Of a DNA stretch of 64,000 nt, positions 44,130-56,169 are shown one piece after another (position 1 is the first letter of the stretch; the number at the start of each line of letters is the position of its first letter). The position numbers and the translations under genes are program-made. Source of the stretch: Lepeophtheirus salmonis (lineage: Eukaryota; Arthropoda; Copepoda; Siphonostomatoida; Caligidae); contig NC_052137.2 of assembly GCF_016086655.4 (NCBI RefSeq), forward strand, positions 41,459,806-41,523,805, given 5' to 3'. The notes beneath the pieces were generated by a model. That model worked only from the letters and a program-made list of their open reading frames with translations, was not told the origin of the DNA and made no database searches.

Positions 44130-45415
44130 TTGTAAGACTTTACTGCCGACTGTCGCATACCTAGTTGAACATTCTCGTCTTCATGTTTTGGAGGAGTTTG
44201 ATTCCTATGAAGAGGTCTTTCAGGAAAATAAATACAATGAAGATGAGGAAGGAGGTCTTTCAGTAGTCACTTTTCCTTCCAAGTCGTCCTTTGTGTGACA
44301 AAAAAAGAGTGGGAAGCTTTACACCAGGTGGAAAAAAAAAATTCACAAAATTCATACCTCTAACATTATTGATTGTAGTTGTATTCAACAGGTTTTAGTA
44401 CGCCTGTTACTCAGGGGAACATGTTGTCATCATATAGATGAGGTGATGATGACACAAATATTCAAAAACCTGAAAATGGAAACATCCAAATCAACTGAAG
44501 TATCCGACTTCAAAATATTTCTAAGCATTTTGAAAGTGTGAGCTGCCTCAGCCAAGAAAAGCTGGCACTCTTTAATCTAGATTCATTGATTAAATTAAAA
44601 CTGTGAAATGAAGCACTTCAGTGTGTCAAAAGTCTCTTTACAATATTAGCGTGATGATTACAAGAAATTCTCTTAAATGTATTTTGATGCCTCAGCAACA
44701 AAGATTTTTGCCTCAAACTTCTTGATCCAATACACAAAGCCTGCTCAATGTTTTAAATTGCCGTTGTCAATCAAAGTTGTTCCTTTACAACCACATAATG
44801 TGTTTTATCTTTGTCAACTGCAATCATTCATTCCAAATATCTAAGTGAGATACATATCTTAGTCAATTTTTTATGTTTATCTACAGTTCATAGCAGAATA
44901 CACGTACCACAGCCGTGCATATTCCTGGGAATGAGTTGTGTCGGTAGAAAAAATTCCAGACATATATGGTTATCAATCCAACCGTGTCAACCGTGTCTCT
45001 ATCTCGTCATCTGTGATATTTTATCACAGAAATGGTACCACTTGCCGTTATCAGTGATTTAACTCTCATCAAGTAAACAACACAATATGGCCAAGAGGAT
45101 CATAGTAATGAAATATGAACTCGGTGACAGACAAGACATACATATCGCTTTAGCACAGGTTTTGGGAATTGTAGTTTCCCAATTGACATAACACAGTCTG
45201 CGACAATTTACAGATTTAGCTTCATGCGACTCCTGGCTCATCTTTACACTACTGTGACCAAAAAAGTCACAGAGTATATAAGTTTGTCGTCTTATACGTC
45301 TTCCAAATCAAAGATAAATTCCATTAATGACTGTGCAGAAAGAGGTGTAAAATTAAGCTTAGACTTTACTAGTGCTGCTAAATTAGAGGAACATTTTCAC
45401 AATGCTTACAAGTAG
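44130..45415 (+). pseudogene. Coding-like remnant of unknown family, probably TE-derived
   Basis: Broken plus-strand frames include FDSYEEVFQENKYNEDEEGG near 44200 and, at the end (45224-45415), SKINSINDCAERGVKLSLDF followed by TSAAKLEEHFHNAYK. The last segment reminds me of the C-terminus of multi-copy uncharacterised arthropod proteins, but I cannot name the family. Between them, stops occur every 20-40 codons. It sits between the piggyBac relic and a LINE relic. Confidence 0.35.
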
Positions 45416-45429
45416 TAGAAACAGATAGG

Positions 45430-46180
45430 ATTATGCAAGAGTAAGCTTATGTGATTGTGAGTAAACATGAGAAGCTGTGAAGATTATCGCATTGTGGGTT
45501 ATGTATTTATCTTTGATTTGTTTATTTCGGACTTCTTCATAAGAATAAATTCTAAAAAATTTTTACCAACATCGAAGACAAATAATGCCTATTGATGTTT
45601 TTTTTATCAATGTAAACCTTGTGTTACTCCTTATTTTTAAAATTGATTTGGGCCCGGTAAATGTAAACCTAAAATTTATCAAATTTCAACAAAATATTTC
45701 TTATGAGATAAAACATTTTTGCTATACAACCTTAAAGAAATAAAAACATTTTTTTAAATCATAGCTTGATACACAAAAGTACTCATTAGTTTTCAATCCT
45801 ACTAAAGTGATGCAATTTTTTTCACTTGGCTCTCTTTTAAATAAAATCTTGCTAATTGTCATGAAAAAGTATTTGAAATCTAACATTGATTCAACTTAAG
45901 AGCCATCTGAGTCATTGTAAAATATACAAATACAGTTTAAAGAAAAAAAGGGAGTCCAATTTACAGGGAACACAGTATAAAATAAATGAAATCTCGCATT
46001 CAACTCATATTTAATAAGAAAAAAAAAGTGGGAAGTACTTTGGAAGTACTTTTATATTCAATTTAAAAAAAAAAGGAATCTGATTTTAGACAAACTAAAG
46101 TACTCCTTATATCATCAAATCATATTCTTTTTTTAATTCTTTCGGAAAGAATATTTAAGTATTGAGTAAGTCATTATAAA
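45430..46180. other. AT-rich spacer, no gene seen
   Basis: Homopolymer-rich DNA with no coding or repeat structure that I can support. Confidence 0.5.
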
Positions 46181-46189
46181 TCAGCTCAC

Positions 46190-47690
46190 AAAATATAACA
46201 TCCTCGGAGAACTCATCGATATGATTGATTCAACTATGAGGTGTGCCTTTTGTACTATTCACCTCCCAGGTAATAAATCTAAGTTCCCGATAGAAAGAGT
46301 AAGATAAGGTTACATTCACCCTCCAACACTTTTCATTATTGCCATCAATCCCCTATGCGAAAAAATAACACAAAATAAAAAAATACAGGGACTTAAAAAA
46401 GAGGATATTGATATTAAGTGTCAATTATACGCTGACGATCTAAGTGTGTTTTTGACGGGGAGCTCACAAGTGCAAGATACCTCAGTTCAAGAGTTTTTCA
46501 TCTGTCATAAAGTATTTGGTAAAGAATCTGGGCTCTCAATAAATATCTCGAAATCTGAATTTGTTTTGTGCAAATCCCATAATCTGAGAGAAATTTTCCC
46601 GATCTTTCATTATTCTTCATCCGCTAGTTTACTTAGCATCCAGATATCCCTATCAGAAGAGGAGATCATTCTTCAAAACAAGATAATATTCTAAGATCTC
46701 TTGAAGTTTCTTCTAGCCAGTATCCAAAGTATAGTTTAAATTTTAATAAGATGGAATAAGAAGATTATTACTAGAGTAGTTCAGTTGTTCAGGTATGTGT
46801 CCCTCTCTACTCCAATCAAAAGCAAGATAGACCTGATTAAACAAAGATTTCTTTCGAATTCGACAAGACCATATATATCAAAAACTAAGCTCTGACGTCT
46901 ATCTGTGAATGAGGGCTTGTGATTACGAATATTGAATCTTTCTGGAAAACTTTAAATTTATGATGTCTAAGAAGACTAAGGGGAAGTGGAGAACTCGGGC
47001 CAAAATAAATCAAGTTCAAATTTTTGTGAGGACATGGGGAAAAAATTCGAAGAAAGAATATTCATGGGTACGGGGGAGTTAGTTTCTACAATCAAAATTG
47101 ATAATGTATTCTGTAAAAACATGTCTTTGTCATGGAATTCTGTAATGAAAAAGGTGCTTCCGCTTATCAGTCAAGATGAACCTCCAAACTTTGACACATG
47201 GATTAACAGTAGAGGAGAATTCTTCTATCACACAGGAATGACCTTCAGAGGTCAACTATTGCAATCAAAAATAGAGCATCGTCCACAGACGATTTTGCTT
47301 GCCTCAAGATTGGTTATGAAAAAGTATAATGAAGAACCCGTATACCAACTCGATTCAAAAATGGCTCAGATAAAGACTCGGTACTTCCAGCCTTTATAAA
47401 ACTCAAGTCGATAAAGAACGAAGAAGTGAGGACATATTCCTTTTCTGGCAGACCTTGCTACATATATTTTATGAGCGTGATAGGGGAACTCCATTGAGAA
47501 GCAAAGTTGAGGAAATTATCCTAAATGAATTTGGTCTAACTCTAATGAAGGCAGACTTGAGGTCTCCACTCCTTAAAAGTGGAATCCATTCTCGCAAAAG
47601 CCATCTCCATGATGTATGCAACAAGGTACAAAGGTCGATCCCTATCCACAAGTATGGGCAATGTCATCAGGACGGACGTTGACCTTCTTG
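46190..47690 (+). pseudogene. LINE reverse transcriptase and C-terminal region relic
   Basis: Plus-strand frames give KYNILGELIDMIDSTMRCAF near 46190, LFIIAINPLCEKITQN near 46329 (the QGxPLSPxLF block area), the catalytic box LYADDLSVFL at 46424, and ESGLSINISKSEFVLCKS near 46530 (the GLxxNxxKSE block). The C-terminal region follows at 46986-47399 (LISQDEPPNFDTWINSRGEF; FRGQLLQSKI) and at 47455-47682. RT copies element RNA at the nicked target. Stops separate the frames. The last ~320 bp (from 47370) lie inside the palindrome's left arm and are repeated at 59529-59841 in reverse. Confidence 0.75.
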
Positions 47691-48559
47691 GGGGCTGTGG
47701 AAGATAAATTTCATATGTTTATATAGACATACACAAAATATAATAATAAACACAGGTTGCGTGACATAAATTAATATCATTATTCCGAGGGGAAGGAATT
47801 TATTATATGTAATGTTTTGTCTCCCCTTGTTGCATTTCTTTATGGCTTCTTTTATTAAAACTTTTATTTTACGAAATTTTTTGAACATATTTGAATTTGT
47901 TTTAACAGTTATTAGAAGAAAAAAAAACAAGAAAAAACCAAGTTTTTACTATCTTGATGTAAATATATACAAAAATTGAGTCCAATTGAATAAAAAATAA
48001 TTTTTTTTTATGAGCGAGTAGCTATGTGTGAGTATGGTCATGAAAAAAGGAGGTTGCCACCAATGATTTGTTGGGTTTCTTCGACGCCTAATAACTCCAG
48101 ACAATCCCTGCTATTTAAGTGGTAGTTAAAGAATAATGATAATTAATGTTTTTATTCAATTTAGTACCATATGACTTACTGCCACATTCTCCTCGCGCTC
48201 TTCTTTTTGCTACAAAGATATTCAACAATGATGAAATTCCTTTGAATAATGGGCATTTAAAAAAACAACCAAAAATAAACATGGTAACCCTGACAATTTG
48301 AAAAACGTCTAAGGGGAAAAAGGGAACAGGTCCCAACAGGTATTTTCTGGAACGTATCTTTTTTTTGTTGGAGCACATTCCGTGCCCAAGGATCAAATCC
48401 CGTCTATGTTTTTAACTAATCAATTGAGGAATGTTTATAACCTATAAACATCCCCCAAGATGTAATGAATCTAGCGAAGCAGCAGAACCCTCGAAAGATA
48501 TTAATTCTTTTACTCTGGTAGAAATTACAGCCTTTCATGAGTAGTCAATCTCACCCAAA

Positions 48560-51040
48560 ACTTTTAATTGTTCATGAGCGTTTCAAGTATTGGAAAAATA
48601 TGAGGAGGAACCCTGGAGAGACAATTCAGGAGTGGGCAAACTGAATCCTACAAGAGGCAGTCACATGCAAAATTCACATCAATAAAGAATCCTCTTGATG
48701 AACCCCTTGGATCTAACTTTGTGTGCTCTCTAAATAATGAAGCGGCCCTAAAGACAATCTTTCGAGTAATAGACGACGCATTGAATTTTGTACAGCCAAT
48801 GAAAATGTCAGTGGAAACTGTAAATGCAGCGAGGGTTGCCAAAGATACGATATACGGGGTTAAATCCAACGCGGTTAACATGTTAATCTACAAGAAGAAA
48901 AAAGAAGGTCCTATTGTACAGTTTAAAGAAGAATATTCAAGTAAATCTTCTTCATTCCTGTTTTAAATGCGGAGGTCTTGGAGACAAAGTAAAGGCATGT
49001 CAATCACAAGGATTGCACGGCAATTATTGTGGCCTTGCCGTCTATTTGGAAAAAGCATGTAAAAAGAAGGTCAAGGGTACTGTGCATTTGATTCAAAATT
49101 TGAATTCTGTTTATAAAGGAGAAGCTTTGCCAAAACTGAGATAACTCTCAATATCAAAGGATACAAATTCGAGATGGAGTTGGATACATCAACTACAGAC
49201 AATATCCTTTCGAAGCGTAACTGAGAGGAATTCAGATGTAACGTACTACATAAGGTCAATTGGAAGTATGAATCCGCGACCAAGCATAATCTTCTGCTCA
49301 TCGGGACATTTCTTGCAATTATTTGGATTCACGGTGGGGATGATTTTTCCAAAATAATTTCACAGTTTCCGATATTCCTGATGTAAACTTGTTGGGTGAA
49401 TTAGGGGTATCCGTAGATGATGTGTTAAGTCGTTTACCGTTCGAAGGAGACGCGGACTTTGATGATGAGGAGAGGCAGGCAGACGTTGAAATGGTATGTG
49501 CTATAAAAGTAATAAGTAGAGATATAATGGCAGTTGATGTTATGTATTGTCTTTTATTTACTTTTAAATCATGACGTAGGGATTTGTTTTGAATAGATAG
49601 GTAGGTACCTTGTGTTTTTACGAGTTTGTATATTTTAATAGTCATAGTATGTACATCCTTTTAAATGTAATCCCTTAAAGAATATATGTTTTAGTGTATG
49701 ATTGTACCCCCAATCCAAAGGCGTTTTTATTGACTTTACTCCGTCCGTTGCTTCCGTCTGTTGGTGGTGTTCGTAGAACATTACAGTTGAAAGGAAGATT
49801 ATTGGTAAAAGAATCAAGCAAAGATCCCATTATATCCAAAGTTATGAGGTTCACTCGAGAAGGGTGGATTCCAAAGAGCAATGATGAAGATTCAGAACTT
49901 CAAAGGTTCCGGTAAATTTCTGAATCATTTTCTGTTTGTAATGGATGTTTGGTTTTGAGTCACGAGTCGCTATACCGCCAGTCTTCGTCATCATGTACTT
50001 GAATTATTACATACAGGATATTTTGGAATTGAGAGGATGAAGCAATTAGCTCGCACATCAGTTTATTGGCCAAGAATTGATGAAGAAATTGAATCTGTCT
50101 GTCTCTGATGTGTTCATTGTGGAAAGCATCAGAATAAACCTTCTAAGCCCCTAGTACATCCTTGGATGTTACCAGAAAAAACCATGGAGGCGACTACATA
50201 TGGGCCATGCTATAAGCTTTAGGGGTACTAGTTGGTTACTTCTTACGTATGCTTATTCAATGTATCCTTGCATACATCCTACTTCATCAATTACAACTAA
50301 ATCAACCATTGATCTTTTAGAAAAGGACTCTGCTCATTTTAGTTATCCTCACGCCTTGGTAACCGATAATGCTGCTTTGTTTTTATCGGAAGGATTCAAA
50401 ATTTGGTGTAAGGAACGGTGAATTGTACGGCTAATAAGAGCGCCATATCATCCTGCTATTAATGGATCTGCAGAACTTTTAGTACAAACTTTGAAGCAAG
50501 CTCTTAGAAAATCTCATCTCCCTCCGAGAAAAGCGCTTCAGTAATTTTTAATGCAATTGCGTAGAATACCGAATTCGAGTGGTTTGTCTCCGAGTTAATT
50601 GTTGAATTCTAGACAGATCAGAACTAGAATTGATACACTTCTTCCCTCTCCAGCACTCAAAACACAAGGTCAACAATGTAGAGAGATTACAAAGTTGAAT
50701 CCAGATATTGTTTCAAAAGTAGTGAAAACTTTATGAAATTGGGGACAACGTTTATTCGCTTTATTTCGGTAATAATAAGAATACGAGGAACTCTTACATT
50801 TGACGTAAAAGTGTTACGGAAAGGTCCTAACATGGAGAAGACATTTGGAACAACTTCAATCAAGATATTCTACAGACGAAGATTTAGAACCAGCCCATGA
50901 TCCATATACAACTGCATCATTGGGAAGTTACTCTAATTTGGAAAGCAAAAAGTGGTTAAAGAATGCTTCCCCTCCTTATGGTCAATTAAATCTGCACCAA
51001 TCGAAGTGGAGCCCGAAGCTGATTAATAGATATTCCCCTT
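48560..51040 (+). pseudogene. Defective Ty3/gypsy element D, left-arm copy
   Basis: Gag remnants are VHERFKYWKNMRRNPGETIQ near 48570 and NFVCSLNNEAALKTIFRVID from 48717, with two zinc knuckles (CFKCGGLGDKVKACQSQGL, with Asp in place of His, and CGLAVYLEKACKKK) near 48960-49070. A protease-like tract follows to 49330. RT is missing: the sequence passes to the RNase H/integrase junction DDVLSRLPFEGDADFDDEER (49389-49574). Integrase pieces are GYFGIERMKQLARTSVYWPR near 50030, CVHCGKHQNKPSKPLVHPW near 50110, the core SYPHALVTDNAALFLSEGFK near 50340 and RAPYHPAINGSAELLVQTL near 50440. The integrase C-terminal part runs to about 51040. Stops and shifts are shared with the right-arm copy. Confidence 0.85.
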
Positions 51041-51049
51041 AATTCGTTT

Positions 51050-53280
51050 TGCTTAAATGATTACACTTATTATGTTTTTCATTATTACACTTCATACGTT
51101 TTTGAGTATTTAATTTTCCTACCTTTGTTATTGTTATGTTTCATAATTTATTGATTAATATTATTCATAATATTTGGGGAAATGTCGTATATACATATTA
51201 ATTATTACATACACCGCTTAGAGCGGAACATATTTATACCCACGAAACCTTCCCTCTTCCCTTTATATTACGTGTGCATAAATACTAAATACATAATGAT
51301 ACATACAATACTTCTTATCCAGAAAGGGGAAAATGAGTCTGTAATTCAAACCAGAAACGAGGAATTACCATCAATAAAAGAGAAAACCCGGGATATTAAT
51401 AACGATAGTAGTTTGATACACGCCACTACTATCGAAGGATGATCAAATCGATATCTGCCTTCCCCTCTGAAAAATATTTTTCTAAGAATCTGAGCGCCCA
51501 GACATAACAGGGGAGAACAAGGGTATTTACGTTCCCACTCTTGAAAAATTAGTGATTCTTCTGGAAAAGTCGCTTACAACATTTCCCTTTTTTCTGAAAC
51601 AGACCATAAATTTTTTTAGAATCACAAGACCAATGAAAAATGAAACGACCAATGGAAATAAATGAGTGTCCAAATAAACTTTGAAAAATTAGATAATGTG
51701 GGTAAAAGTTGCATTAAAGATATCCATGAAAAATGTTTTATTGACAAGATCAAGGTCATGATCTAATCTGAAAAAAATTGGTCAGAAACTCACCAGATGC
51801 AAAACAAAGTGGTTTAATCTCAAAAATATTTAAAAATATATATTCTTGATATTCTCTTTAAATGTTCACTCCCTAAAATGCCTCTAACGCTATATAAACC
51901 TTTATTTATGTCGAAAATAGAATGCTAACCCCCCACAAAAATCTTATCCTGTATCTGGACCATCATAAAATACCGACATTGGATCTGGCAGCAAGACGGG
52001 GCACCCTTCCACCCCTCTGCTGTATGTTTACTTATAAAAATACTCAAACAAATCAATTATGTGGTTAATAAGTGAAATAAGATCATAAGAATTGCTAGTC
52101 CATAAACTAAACTTTAGCTTCTGAAAAATAAAATACAACTGACAGTAGTTATAACCATTGGCAACTATCCCACTACACATTTTCTCATATTCAATATTTT
52201 TTGATCAATGCAGGCCATGAATCATCTAAATTACTAACATGTCTGTTTATGTGACCATCGAAGACCTCATTATTAAATTAAAAGCACCATCACCTTAATA
52301 TTAAAGACGATTTAAAGTGTAAGAGGAAATATTATAGAATTCTGCCGATAGCAGCTTGTTGGTCAATAATCCCAATATCTTGGAGAACAATAATTGTAAT
52401 AAGTATTTATAAGTTGAATTCAAAGGATCCACTTAATCCAAGTCGTTTTACAAGTATTATAATTATACTCTTTATAGTAGAATAAGAATATGCTAGATCT
52501 ATTTACTGTAGTTACACAATTCTCTATTAAAAGAATATGCTTTAATACTGTAAATATACAATGCAGATCAATACCTACATACTCAAGCAATGAGTATGAT
52601 CGAAATAAAATTTGAGAAATTTCATTTTATGACAGTCTTTGGAAAATATTATTTAAGCTATATGGGATACAATTTTTTAGATTCTTCATTTTCATAGGAT
52701 ATTTAGACTCAAATAATTTCAATGAACATTTGTTTCATTTAATATTTTTTTTTTAAATATGTTGAAATACGTAGCTTTGATTTTTTTACATATCAGATAT
52801 TACTATCACTTACCTACATTGATGAAATGTTGATGGATTTCTATATATTACTTGATCTCTCATTGTACAGTTACATTATAAGGATGATTTTATGTAAATA
52901 GGTTCCCACATATTCTCAGATATTAGAAGCATAGACAAATAAATATTAAGTTGTTTTGATGGCAGTTTGACATTGCGAGGCTGACGTCTACTGGAATATA
53001 CAACTCGGGTAGAAGGATTCAGTTGTTATTTTTGTTGACAGTTTGGTATTGTGAGGCAGACGACTTTCTCTCTATCCTGTATACTACATTCATGTTTTTA
53101 GCAGATGAAATTAATATCAAAACATTTCTTAACTTGTCACATGTATATATTTATTTATTTATTGTGAGAATAAATAAAAATTATTGTAAGATTATTAAGA
53201 AAACCTAAAAAAAGGGATCGACCACAAAAAGACACTTTAAAGGAAGATCCCAATATCCTACTGACAATGAAAGGAAGATA
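51050..53280. other. Non-coding part of the left palindrome arm
   Basis: The region 51050-51470 may include an LTR of element D, but a second copy of such an LTR is not apparent upstream of its gag. From 51470 to 53280 I see only AT-rich DNA, mirrored in the right arm at about 53925-55740. Confidence 0.4.
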
Positions 53281-53284
53281 TCTA

Positions 53285-53536
53285 CTACAAAAAGACTGAA
53301 ATAAAGTCAAGTCCAAAGGAATAAATTACTTCATGAAGCCATAAAAAGCTAAATAAACCATCGAGAAGAAACCAATCCGAAAGTAAATCATCAAGATTGA
53401 ACTTTTGTGGCTGAATAAAACGTAGTGGAAACTTTAAAAGTACCTTCCAAAGGAGCCAGCCTACGGTTTTAAATATTAACACCAATAATATCAATATATA
53501 AAATAGAGTTTGTTTCTCTAAAAATAAATCATTCAT
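53285..53536 (-). CDS. Small hydrophobic open frame at the inner end of the left arm
   Basis: An 83-codon frame encodes ILILLVLIFKTVGWLLWKVL and a leucine/phenylalanine-rich remainder, suggesting one or two membrane segments. The mirror copy at 53705-53995 keeps the frame open with one clear amino-acid change (Leu to Ser) over the shared part. No family is recognised. It may simply be a chance frame in AT-rich DNA that has had little time to diverge. Confidence 0.25.
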   Translation of the reverse strand: MNDLFLEKQTLFYILILLVLIFKTVGWLLWKVLLKFPLRFIQPQKFNLDDLLSDWFLLDGLFSFLWLHEVIYSFGLDFISVFL

Positions 53537-53537
53537 T

Positions 53538-53664
53538 GAAACTGAAGTTGCATCAAACAGAAGATCAGAAAAGTATTATTTACTTTAAAAATAGAAAGAA
53601 AATTTTTCATCAGAAATGAATGGTCGAGAACTACAATAATGTATTAAGTAGATAACTATTCAAA
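53538..53664. other. Spacer at the centre of the palindrome
   Basis: This 127-bp unique sequence separates the arms. Matching stops at ATTCATT on the left and AATGAAT on the right. It has no coding frame or obvious motif. In single-stranded form it would be the loop of a giant hairpin. Confidence 0.9.
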
Positions 53665-53704
53665 TGAATGATTTATTTTAGAGAAACAAACTCTACTTTA
53701 TATA

Positions 53705-53995
53705 TTGATATTATTAGTGTTAATATTTAAAACCGTAGGCTGGCTCCTTTGGAAGGTACTTTCCAAGTTTCCACTACGTTTTATTCAGCCACAAAAGTTC
53801 AATCTTGATGATTTACTTTCGGATTGGTTTCTTCTCGATGGTTTATTTAGCTTTTTATGGCTTCATGAAGTAATTTATTCCTTTGGACTTGACTTTATTT
53901 CAGTCTTTTTTGTAGTAGATATCTTCCTTTCATTGTCAGTAGGATATTGGGATCTTCCTTTAAAGTGTCTTTTTGTGGTCGATCCCTTTTTTTAG
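53705..53995 (+). CDS. Small hydrophobic open frame at the inner end of the right arm
   Basis: A 96-codon mirror of the frame at 53285-53536, extended by 13 codons because the left copy stops earlier after SVF. It is hydrophobic, with no recognised family. It is kept as a possible membrane peptide only because the frame survives in both arms. Confidence 0.25.
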   Translation: MILLVLIFKTVGWLLWKVLSKFPLRFIQPQKFNLDDLLSDWFLLDGLFSFLWLHEVIYSFGLDFISVFFVVDIFLSLSVGYWDLPLKCLFVVDPFF

Positions 53996-56169
53996 GTTTT
54001 CTTAATAATCTTACAATAATTTTTATTTATTCTCACAATAGATAAATAAATATATACATGTGACAAGTTAAGAAATGTTTTGATATTAATTTCATCTGCT
54101 AAAAACATGAATGTAGTATACAGGATAGAGAGAAAGTCGTCTGCCTCACAATATGAAACTGTCAAAATAACATGTACACCTGAATCCTTCTACCCGAGCT
54201 GTATATTCCAGTAGACGTCAGCCTCGCAATGTCAAACTGCCATCAAAACAACTTAATATTTATTTGTCTATGCTTCTAATATATGAGAATATGTGGGAAC
54301 CTATTTACATAAAATCATCCTTACAATGTAACTGTACAATGAGAGATCAAGTAATATATAGAAATCCATCAACATTTCATCAATGTAGGTAAGTGATAGT
54401 AATATCTGATATGTAAAAAAATCAAAGCTACGTATTTCAACATATTTAAAAAAAAAAATATTAATTGATACAAATGTTCATTGAAATTATTTGAGTCTAA
54501 ATATCCTATGAAAATGAAGAGTCTAAAAAAATTGTATCCCCATATAGCTTAAATAATATTTTCCAAAGACTGTCATAAAATGAAATTTCTCAAATTTTAT
54601 TTCGATCATACTCATTGCTTGAGTATGTAGGTATTGATCCGCATTGTATATTTACAGTATTAAAGCATATTCTTTTAATAGAGAATTGTGTAACTACAGT
54701 AAATAGATCTAGCATATTCTTATTCTACTATAAAGAGTATAATTATAATACTTGTAAAACGACTTGGATTAAGTGGATCCTTTGAATTCAACTTATAAAT
54801 ACTTATTACAATTATTGTTCTCCAAGATATTGGGATTATTGACCAACAAGCTGCTATCGGCAGAATTCTATAATATTTCCTCTTACACCTTAAATCGTCT
54901 TTAATATTAAGGTGATGGTGCTTTTAATTTAATAATGAGGTCTTCGATGGTCACATAAACAGACATGTTAGTAATTTAGATGATTCATGGCCTGCATTGA
55001 TCAAAAAATATTGGATATGAGAAAATGTGTAGTGGGATAGTTGCCAATGGTTATAACTACTGTCAGTTGTATTTTATTTTTCAGAAGCTAAAGTTTAGTT
55101 TATGGACTAGCAGTTCTTATAATCTTATTTCACTTATTAACCACATAATTGATTTGTTTGAGTATTTTTATAAGTAAACATACAGTAGAGGGGTGGAAGG
55201 GTGCCCTGTCTTGCTGCCAGATCCAATGTCGTTATTTTATGATGGTCCAGATACAGGATAAGATTTTTGTGGGGGGGTTAGCATTCTATTTTCGACATAA
55301 ATAAAGGTTTATATAGCGTTAGAGGCATTTTAGGGAGTGAACATTTAAAGAGAATATCAAGAATATATATTTTTTAAATATGTTTGAGATTAAACCACTT
55401 TGTTTTGCATCTGGTGAGTTTCTGACCAATTTTTTTTCAGATTAGATCATTACCTTGATCTTGTCAATAAAACATTTTTCATGGATATCTTTAATGCAAC
55501 TTTTACCCGCATTATCTAATTTTTCAAAGTTTATTTGGACACTCATTTATTTCCAATGGTCGTTTCATTTTTCATTGGTCTTGTGAGTCTAAAAAAATTT
55601 ATGGTCTGTTTCAGAAAAAAAGGGAAATGTTGTAAGCGACTTTTCCAGAAAAATCACTAATTATTTCAAGAGTGGGAACTTAAATACCCTTGTTCTCTCC
55701 TATTATGTCTGGGCGCTCAGATTCTTAGAAAAATATTTTTCAGAGGGGAAGGCAGATATCGATTTGATCATCCTTCGATAGTAGTGGTGTGTATCAAACT
55801 ACTATCGTTATTAATATCCCGGGTTTTCTCTTTTATTGACGGTAATTCCTCATTTCTGGTTTGAATTACAGACTCATTTTCCCCCTTCTGGATAAGAAGT
55901 ATTGTATGTATCATTATGTATTTAGTATTTATGCACACGTAATATAAAGGGAAGAGGGAAGGTTTCGTGGGTATAAATATGTTCCGCTCTAAGCGGTGTA
56001 TGTAATAATTAATATGTATATACAACATTTCCCCAAATATTATCAATAATATTAATCAATAAATTATGAAACATAACAATAACAAAGGTATGAAAATTAA
56101 ATACTCAAAAACGTATGAAGTGTAATAATGAAAAGCATAAGAAGTGTAATCATTTAAGCAAAACGAATT

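Larger units (their letters stand above)
47370..53537 (+). repeat. Left arm of a giant imperfect palindrome (~6.2 kb)
   Basis: The arm matches the reverse complement of 53665-59841 along its whole length. Paired landmarks sum to 107202-107211 (for example 47455/59756, 48115/59096, 49389/57818, 50200/57009, 53536/53666), so net length differs by only about 9 bp in 6.2 kb. In a 110-bp sample near 51065-51175 I count about four mismatches. The arm contains, in order, the LINE 3' tail, the 75-bp dispersed repeat, a defective gypsy element (48560-51040), and about 2.4 kb of non-coding AT-rich DNA. Near 52965-53060 is a ~62-bp spaced duplication of a GCAGTTTGACATTGCGAGGC-like word. Confidence 0.95.

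Noticed and set aside
48116..48396. Minus-strand 93-codon frame also found in the right arm
   Set aside because: It is identical in both arms only because of the palindrome. The peptide has no motif and part of it overlaps the 75-bp dispersed repeat.
47700..48560. Upstream LTR for gypsy element D
   Set aside because: I compared it by eye with 51050-51470 and found no convincing direct repeat, primer-binding site or TG..CA pair.
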